Source of the DNA: an uncultured Lacibacter sp.
Lineage (GTDB): Bacteria > Bacteroidota > Bacteroidia > Chitinophagales > Chitinophagaceae
Direction: 5' to 3'
Assembly (NCBI RefSeq): GCF_946479605.1
Contig: NZ_CAMLGT010000098.1
Location: 1-12,575 of the forward strand
DNA length: 12,575 bases
Shown here: positions 9,401-12,575 of the stretch, in pieces
Layout: each line of letters begins with the position of its first letter
Position numbering within the stretch: position 1 is the first letter of the stretch
Position numbers and translations under genes: made by a program
The notes under the pieces: model-generated
The model's input: only the letters and a program-made list of their open reading frames with translations
Database searches by the model: none
What the model was told of the DNA's origin: nothing

Positions 9401-9491
9401 CCATCATTCCAAACGTGGAGGCATCAACCTGTGAGTAAGCAGCAGTAGCAGCTGAACAAATTAAAACAGTACTTAAAAGGATCTTTCTCAT
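6423..9491 (-). CDS. Secreted Asp-box (BNR) multi-propeller protein, paralogue of 413-3523, 1022 aa
   Basis: This is the second large exported propeller protein, similar in length and domain order to the 1036-residue one but clearly diverged, so the duplication is old. The signal peptide MRKILLSTVLICSAATAAYS probably ends before Gln21. About eleven Asp-boxes are seen, near residues 69, 122, 173, 231, 279, 325, 370, 508, 576, 633 and 676. Several have Ala, Arg, Lys or Leu in place of the first Gly (STDAGKTW, SLDRGATW). Shared motifs are H-x-D-H-H-x-L-W (343-350), GQFYHVSVD plus LQDN (386-408), SPDLTTND (519-526) and HCTIFT (548-553). Residues about 785-864 look like an Ig-like domain (GYNKVIWNQ, LPGDYTLKMKV). 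Residues 871-1010 form a long, charged helical, probably coiled-coil segment ending in a Lys-rich tail. It stops at TAA 6423-6425. The 241-residue gene lies just upstream on the same strand with a terminator hairpin between, so expression may depend on read-through. Enzyme activity is not demonstrated by sequence. Confidence 0.93.
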   Translation of the reverse strand: MRKILLSTVLICSAATAAYSQVDASTFGMMEARHLGPGTMSGRITDIVGVNADGKTLYIGTAGGGIWKSTNAGASFKPVFDKYIQSIGALAIDQKNPKTIYAGTGESNMRNSVSVGDGMYKTTDGGDNWVKIGLDSTEHISRIIVDPANSSVIYVAAPGPLWSNSKHRGLYKSTDAGKTWETILYINEKAGVADVEIDPSNSNILYATTWEFRRLPYAFNSGGSGSGIYKSTDAGKTWKELSNGLPKKPFGRVAIALAPSSPKNLWAIVESENTGLYISADAGETWKQQSATSNITQRPFYFSTLEVDPKDPKRVYRPAFSFSYSSDGGYSFADASNDGGWVHSDHHALWINPNNTNVMYVGTDGGVYFSLDRGATWKFCNNLPVGQFYHVSVDEQEPYRIYGGLQDNGSWYAPSAAPGGVLNGDWKSLFGGDGFWTQPDPFDPDIAYAEAQGGTMSRVNIKTNASVTIKPQAVQGEESLRFNWNTPIVTGAKNKKNLYTGAQYLYKSTDKGSNWVRISPDLTTNDKRKQEQEKSGGVTMDVTSAENHCTIFTIAESPLDENIIWVGTDDGNLQVTTDAGKTWTNVTANYSAAGIPKQTWVSSIEPSRFDRNKVYATFDNHMYGDHKTYIAVSTDLGKTWKRFDSKEFTGFAHKIKEDIVNNSLLFAGTEMGLFASVNDGADWFRMKNNIPWYTLVRDIKIQEQTNDLVLATHGRGIIVIEDITPMRTITPAVAANDVVMLNNKPVTLTMGKYSGQFPNSSGDWNGGFGTVITPMQYYLKERANTIQMEIYDKEGKLVQKLSPSNRKGYNKVIWNQRMAPAKTAKGGNQLEYAAFVAPQVLPGDYTLKMKVNGKEYNHTITLVHDEKNKNFTLEDRQLQYKTGMELYGMHEQLARLVDSIDAKQKILKRHIDSTQDKKTKTLLQDYFDKLETLRLTLVPPVVKGTADLKRLRTDLSDVYAAVITQEAKPGNLQIQRVAFLKGEIGKAEQQYEQLNKQFEQKVMKAIEKELLKKPVVKKNASN

Positions 9492-9502
9492 ATTAAACGA
9501 AT

Positions 9503-9531
9503 AAAAAAACCCGACGTTTCAGGTCGGGTTT
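9503..9531 (-). terminator. Intrinsic terminator / possible attenuator between the LolA-like gene and the 1022-residue gene
   Basis: A 9-bp perfect stem (9507-9515 with 9523-9531) has a seven-base loop. Read on the minus strand the stem ends in a run of seven T residues (9509-9503). It starts 17 bases after the stop of the 241-residue gene and its T-run ends 11 bases before the ATG of the 1022-residue gene. No obvious promoter fits between the hairpin and that ATG, so transcription of the downstream gene may rely on partial read-through. Confidence 0.85.
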
Positions 9532-9548
9532 ACGTTCACAATTATTTT

Positions 9549-10274
9549 TTACTTAGCTGGTTTGAAGATTGATTCATCAATTGCTTTGTTCACTTCCACT
9601 TTTGAAATAGTGAAATCAGCATTCATGCCCGGGCCAAGCGGAACATTAAGCGTCATTGGAACAACAATACCTTCAGGTAACTTCTGGTAGTTGCTGAACG
9701 TAGTTGTGAGTTCCATTTCCTGTCCGTTTGCAGAACGTGTGCCCACGGATTTGATCAGTGTATAACCTTTCTTTTCAATAAAGAACGTTTCGCTGCGTTC
9801 ATTCTTTAAGTTCACTTTCAGTTTAAAACAATCAGTACCATCTACATCTTCGCTGCCAAGCAACTCAACAGTATGGCCTTTTGTTTTATAATCGAGCAGG
9901 CTGCCTTGTGCATCCAGTTCGTCCTGGCCTTGTTTCAGATCTTCAGCGGTCATTGGCTCAGGAGCCGTTTGTCCGCCAAAAGGCATATAGTTCCAGCCGG
10001 CTGTTGGTGTAATAATCATATATCCGTTCATCCCCATCAAAGAAATGTCCTGTCTTGAACCCTTACTGTGCAGTACTGTTCTTACAACCGTTACATCGGC
10101 CCCTTGTACCGACATGCTGCCCGTTTGTACCATACTGGTTACTTTTTTCCAGTTAGCTGCACCACCAATTGCATCAATATACTTTGCCACAATTTCGTCA
10201 ACAGTCTGTGCTTTTACAACTGCAGTACTGAAAGCTGCCACAATAAACAGGCTGAATAATTTTACGTTTTTCAT
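9549..10274 (-). CDS. Secreted LolA-like / outer-membrane lipoprotein-sorting-type protein, 241 aa
   Basis: This is an exported protein resembling the Bacteroidota proteins annotated 'outer membrane lipoprotein-sorting protein', a LolA/LppX-like half-barrel that binds hydrophobic ligands. The signal peptide MKNVKLFSLFIVAAFSTAVVKA is cut before Gln23. There is no lipobox, so the protein should be soluble in the periplasm. The mature start TVDEIVAKYIDAIGGAANWK (24-43) followed by VTSMVQTGSM is characteristic of the family. Alternating strands follow: the DISLMGMNGYMII segment near 76-88, CFKLKVNLKN (149-158), ETFFIEKKGYTLIKSVG (162-178), and a C-terminal FTISKVEVNKAIDESIF (221-237). A classic LolA role with a LolB partner is not supported by the neighbours. 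It is the first gene of a likely two-gene unit with the Asp-box gene downstream, separated by a hairpin. The start ATG 10272-10274 is the only one that keeps the full signal peptide. Family confidence is moderate. Confidence 0.82.
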   Translation of the reverse strand: MKNVKLFSLFIVAAFSTAVVKAQTVDEIVAKYIDAIGGAANWKKVTSMVQTGSMSVQGADVTVVRTVLHSKGSRQDISLMGMNGYMIITPTAGWNYMPFGGQTAPEPMTAEDLKQGQDELDAQGSLLDYKTKGHTVELLGSEDVDGTDCFKLKVNLKNERSETFFIEKKGYTLIKSVGTRSANGQEMELTTTFSNYQKLPEGIVVPMTLNVPLGPGMNADFTISKVEVNKAIDESIFKPAK

Positions 10275-10496
10275 GTTTAATTACGTTTATGAGATAAGTT
10301 GTAAAGAAAAGAAAATTGTTACAGACAGGGGATGAATTTTTTGTATCAGAACCGCAATCCTGATTTTTTCCGGCAGCTTTAACAGCGTGGCAGCGGAACA
10401 ATTGTTTAAGACTGGCAGAACTTGCTGAGAAAAATTTTAACAAGGCCCGACCGTAAAGTATCTTGGCCCCCAAATTAACCACCAAGCAACCCAAAC
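10275..10496. other. Divergent intergenic region between the LolA-like gene and adenine deaminase
   Basis: This 222-base spacer must hold promoters for both directions. It contains a perfect 10-bp palindrome, AACAATTGTT (10397-10406), which could be an operator but could equally be chance in AT-rich DNA. A -7-like element for adenine deaminase lies near the right end. No gene is supported: the open frame that runs through it on the minus strand has no recognisable composition and overlaps both neighbours. Confidence 0.5.
10459..10466 (+). promoter_or_regulatory. Possible Bacteroidetes -7 element for adenine deaminase
   Basis: TATCTTGG resembles TAnnTTTG with one mismatch and lies 30 bases before the adenine deaminase ATG. 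A TTTT at 10435-10438 sits at about the spacing expected for a degenerate -33 element. This is only a motif match. Confidence 0.35.
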
Positions 10497-12158
10497 ATGG
10501 CATCTGTTACACTATCCGGCAACATTGTTGATCTGTTTTCCCGTGAAATCAATTTTGGCGAAGTAATGATTGAGGCAGGAAAAATTGCCTCCGTAAATAT
10601 TACAAAGCAGGGAGAGCAAGAAGGAGCTCCATACCTGTTGCCCGGTTTTATTGACAGCCATGTGCATATTGAAAGTTCTATGCTGGTGCCTTCAGAATTT
10701 GCAAAACTGGCGGTGGTGCATGGCACTGTTGCTACGGTGAGCGATCCGCATGAAATTGCCAACGTGTGCGGCATGGCCGGTGTGGAATACATGATCGAAA
10801 ACGGCAAAACTGTCCCCTTCAAATTTAATTTTGGTGCACCCAGTTGTGTACCTGCTACATCGTTCGAAACTGCAGGTGCAGTGTTAAATGCGGCTGATGT
10901 AAAAACCCTTCTGCAAAAACCAGAGATCAAATACCTGAGTGAAATGATGAACTTCCCCGGTGTGTTGCATGCCGATGCGGAAGTGATGGAAAAAATAAAA
11001 GCCGCAAACGCATTGGGCAAACCTGTTGATGGGCATGCGCCCGGTTTGAGAGGAGAAGATGCGAAAAAGTACATTGATGCAGGTATTTCAACCGATCATG
11101 AATGTTTTACCAAAGAAGAAGCGCTGGATAAGTTGAAACATGGCATGAAAATCATTATCCGGGAAGGAAGTGCTGCCAAAAACTTTGAAGCATTGTATAG
11201 CCTGATCGATGAATACCCGGAAATGATTTTGTTGTGCAGCGATGATAAACATCCCGACAGTTTAGTGGAAGGGCATATCAATCAGCTTTGTGCAAGAGCT
11301 GTGGCAAAAGGCATAAATGTATTTAATGTGCTGAAAGCAGCCTGCATAACACCGGCGTTACATTATAAACTCGATCTGGGTTTGCTGCGTACAGGCGATG
11401 CAGCTGATCTTATTATTGTGAATGATCTGAAAGAATTTAAAACACAAAAAACATTCATCAATGGTGAGCTCGTTGCAGAAAACGGCAAATCACTAATTGA
11501 AAGTAAACAGTCGAGCATCATCAATAATTTTAATTGCGATGTAAAACCTGTTGCTGAATTTGAATTTCATCTTAACCGCTTTGGGAAAGCCGATGAGGAA
11601 AATATTGAACAGGTGTATGTGATTGAAGCAATGGATGGTCAGCTCATCACCAACAAACTCATCGAACCTATTACTTCGTTCACCGTAACAAATGATATTA
11701 TACAAGTTAATACCAATAAAGATTTGCTGTACATGGTTGTGGTGAACCGGTACAGTAATGCACCGGTTGCTAAATCGTTCGTCAAAAATTTTGGTTTGAA
11801 GAAAGGTGCTATTGCTTCTTCGGTTGCGCACGACAGCCATAATATTATTGCCGTGGGTGTTGATGCAGAAAGTTTAAGCCGTGCAGTGAATTTGGTTATT
11901 GAAGCAAAAGGCGGTGTAAGTGTAGTTGGTAAGGAGCATGAGCAAGTGTTACCGTTACCCGTTGCCGGTTTAATGAGTAATAATGATGGTTACAAAGTAG
12001 CTGAAGCATACAGTGCCATTGATGCAGCAGCCAAAGAACTCGGCTCAACATTGGCAGCACCGTTTATGACACTTTCGTTTATGGGCTTGCTGGTGATACC
12101 GCATTTGAAGCTGAGTGATATGGGTTTGTTTGATGGTGATGGTTTCAGGCTGGTATAA
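10497..12158 (+). CDS. ade: Adenine deaminase (EC 3.5.4.2), 553 aa
   Basis: This cytoplasmic amidohydrolase deaminates adenine to hypoxanthine and ammonia in purine salvage. The N-terminal composite beta domain (1-48) precedes the metal motif [16 protein letters not shown] (47-62), with metal-binding His55 and His57. Further family motifs are [12 protein letters not shown] (81-92), [10 protein letters not shown] (147-156, with Glu149 as probable bridging ligand), DGHAPG (178-183, His180), STDHE (198-202, His201) and [11 protein letters not shown] (245-255, with the catalytic Asp at 249 or 250). The closing amidohydrolase segment [18 protein letters not shown] spans 294-311. The C-terminal domain specific to this deaminase carries [12 protein letters not shown] (443-454) and [10 protein letters not shown] (485-494). 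Ligand roles are taken from the amidohydrolase family, not proved here. Length is normal for bacterial adenine deaminases. The ATG is the only start after an in-frame stop at 10476-10478. No other purine gene is in view. A small membrane-protein gene follows after 40 bases. Confidence 0.96.
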   Translation: MASVTLSGNIVDLFSREINFGEVMIEAGKIASVNITKQGEQEGAPYLLPGFIDSHVHIESSMLVPSEFAKLAVVHGTVATVSDPHEIANVCGMAGVEYMIENGKTVPFKFNFGAPSCVPATSFETAGAVLNAADVKTLLQKPEIKYLSEMMNFPGVLHADAEVMEKIKAANALGKPVDGHAPGLRGEDAKKYIDAGISTDHECFTKEEALDKLKHGMKIIIREGSAAKNFEALYSLIDEYPEMILLCSDDKHPDSLVEGHINQLCARAVAKGINVFNVLKAACITPALHYKLDLGLLRTGDAADLIIVNDLKEFKTQKTFINGELVAENGKSLIESKQSSIINNFNCDVKPVAEFEFHLNRFGKADEENIEQVYVIEAMDGQLITNKLIEPITSFTVTNDIIQVNTNKDLLYMVVVNRYSNAPVAKSFVKNFGLKKGAIASSVAHDSHNIIAVGVDAESLSRAVNLVIEAKGGVSVVGKEHEQVLPLPVAGLMSNNDGYKVAEAYSAIDAAAKELGSTLAAPFMTLSFMGLLVIPHLKLSDMGLFDGDGFRLV

Positions 12159-12173
12159 TCACATTGAAGTAAG

Positions 12174-12181
12174 TATATTTA
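12174..12181 (+). promoter_or_regulatory. Weak candidate -7 element before the small membrane-protein gene
   Basis: TATATTTA differs from TAnnTTTG at the last base and lies 18 bases before the ATG in the 40-base gap after adenine deaminase. No -33 partner is seen at normal spacing. Co-transcription with adenine deaminase is an equally good explanation, since no terminator hairpin is visible in the gap. Confidence 0.2.
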
Positions 12182-12198
12182 GTATCTAAATAAATTCT

Positions 12199-12570
12199 AT
12201 GCGAAAATTCCTCGGCATTTTCTCCATTGTGTTGGTTGTTGTGCTGGTCATTTTTATTTACTGGCGTTATTACTATGTATTTGGCGAAGGTGTAAAAGCA
12301 GGTGAACTGAATTACATGGTGAAGAAAGGATACGTGTTTAAAACATACGAAGGTAAACTCATTCAATCTGGTTTGCGGTCAAGAACACCCGGCACAGTAG
12401 CCAGTTATGAATTTGAATTCAGTGTGGAGGACGATAGTGTTGCCAATGTACTTATGCTCAACAGCGGAAAAGTATTTGAGCTCCATTATAAAGAATACCT
12501 CGGTACCATTCCGTGGCGTGGTCACTCGAAGTATGTAGTTGATAAGATCATTAATATGAAAGAAGAATAA
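12199..12570 (+). CDS. Small membrane-anchored protein of unknown function, 123 aa
   Basis: This protein has one N-terminal hydrophobic segment, FLGIFSIVLVVVLVIFIYW (residues 4-22), preceded by MRK. This fits a signal anchor with the rest outside the cytoplasm; a cleaved signal peptide is less likely because no good cleavage site follows. The soluble part begins RYYYVFGEGVKAGELNYMVK (23-42), then KKGYVFKTYEGKLIQSGLR (41-59), a short beta-rich stretch (SYEFEFSVEDDSVANVLM) and WRGHSKYVVDKI near the end (105-116). From memory, this E-G-x-x-x-G-x-L plus K-G-x-x-F-K-T-x-E-G pattern marks a conserved Bacteroidota family, some members of which carry the label '6-phosphogluconate dehydrogenase'. At 123 residues, with no Rossmann motif, that label would not be supported. 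It lies 40 bases after adenine deaminase on the same strand without an intervening terminator, so co-transcription is possible. It is complete, with TAA at 12568-12570. Function is unknown. Confidence 0.85.
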   Translation: MRKFLGIFSIVLVVVLVIFIYWRYYYVFGEGVKAGELNYMVKKGYVFKTYEGKLIQSGLRSRTPGTVASYEFEFSVEDDSVANVLMLNSGKVFELHYKEYLGTIPWRGHSKYVVDKIINMKEE

Positions 12571-12575
12571 AAGAA

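Noticed and set aside
413..9491. A recent tandem duplication or assembly artefact of the two large genes.
   Set aside because: The two proteins differ throughout in sequence, loop lengths and C-terminal helices, and an inverted unrelated gene lies between them, so the duplication is old and the copies are real.
10198..11074. Two long minus-strand open frames (10198-10503 and 10475-11074) opposite the start of adenine deaminase.
   Set aside because: They overlap the well-supported adenine deaminase and LolA-like genes, show no recognisable domain, and have Cys/Ser-rich, shadow-like composition.
1..12575. A defence system, prophage, CRISPR or integrative element.
   Set aside because: No nuclease, helicase, transposase, integrase, repeat array or attachment-site duplication is visible; base composition and gene style are uniform.

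Overview
The window looks like ordinary chromosomal DNA from a member of the Bacteroidota, most probably a Chitinophagaceae-like bacterium. This is inferred from the gene families, not from a marker gene. The evidence is a DUF5916/CBM9-like outer-membrane protein, two very large secreted Asp-box (BNR/sortilin-like) proteins, signal peptides that mostly leave Gln as the first mature residue, moderately AT-rich DNA, weak Shine-Dalgarno sequences and sequences resembling the Bacteroidetes -7 element. I see no RNA gene, CRISPR array, insertion sequence, integrase or phage gene.

Layout. At the left edge (minus strand) is the N-terminal part of a lipoprotein that continues outside the window. Upstream of it, across a strong GC-rich terminator, is a 1036-residue secreted Asp-box propeller protein (413-3523, minus). 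A gene-free stretch of 325 bases separates it from a divergent 836-residue DUF5916 protein (3849-6359, plus), which has an N-terminal CBM9-like domain and a predicted outer-membrane barrel. This gene converges on a second 1022-residue Asp-box protein (6423-9491, minus), a paralogue of the first, and the two share a bidirectional terminator. Immediately upstream of the second paralogue, on the same strand, is a 241-residue secreted protein resembling outer-membrane lipoprotein-sorting (LolA-like) proteins (9549-10274, minus). A terminator hairpin lies between these two genes, only 11 bases before the paralogue's start codon. Divergent from this pair is adenine deaminase (10497-12158, plus), followed 40 bases later by a small membrane-anchored protein of unknown function (12199-12570, plus).

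Working together. All genes left of 10274 encode exported proteins: a lipoprotein, three secreted or periplasmic proteins and one outer-membrane barrel. A shared cell-envelope role, such as binding or processing polymers or peptides, is plausible but unproven. Adenine deaminase is a cytoplasmic purine-salvage enzyme and is probably unrelated to them.

Nothing here amounts to a clearly new system. The most useful leads are an invariant His/Asp motif shared by the two Asp-box paralogues, which otherwise have no known activity; a probable transcription attenuator in front of one of them; and the uncharacterised 123-residue protein behind adenine deaminase.
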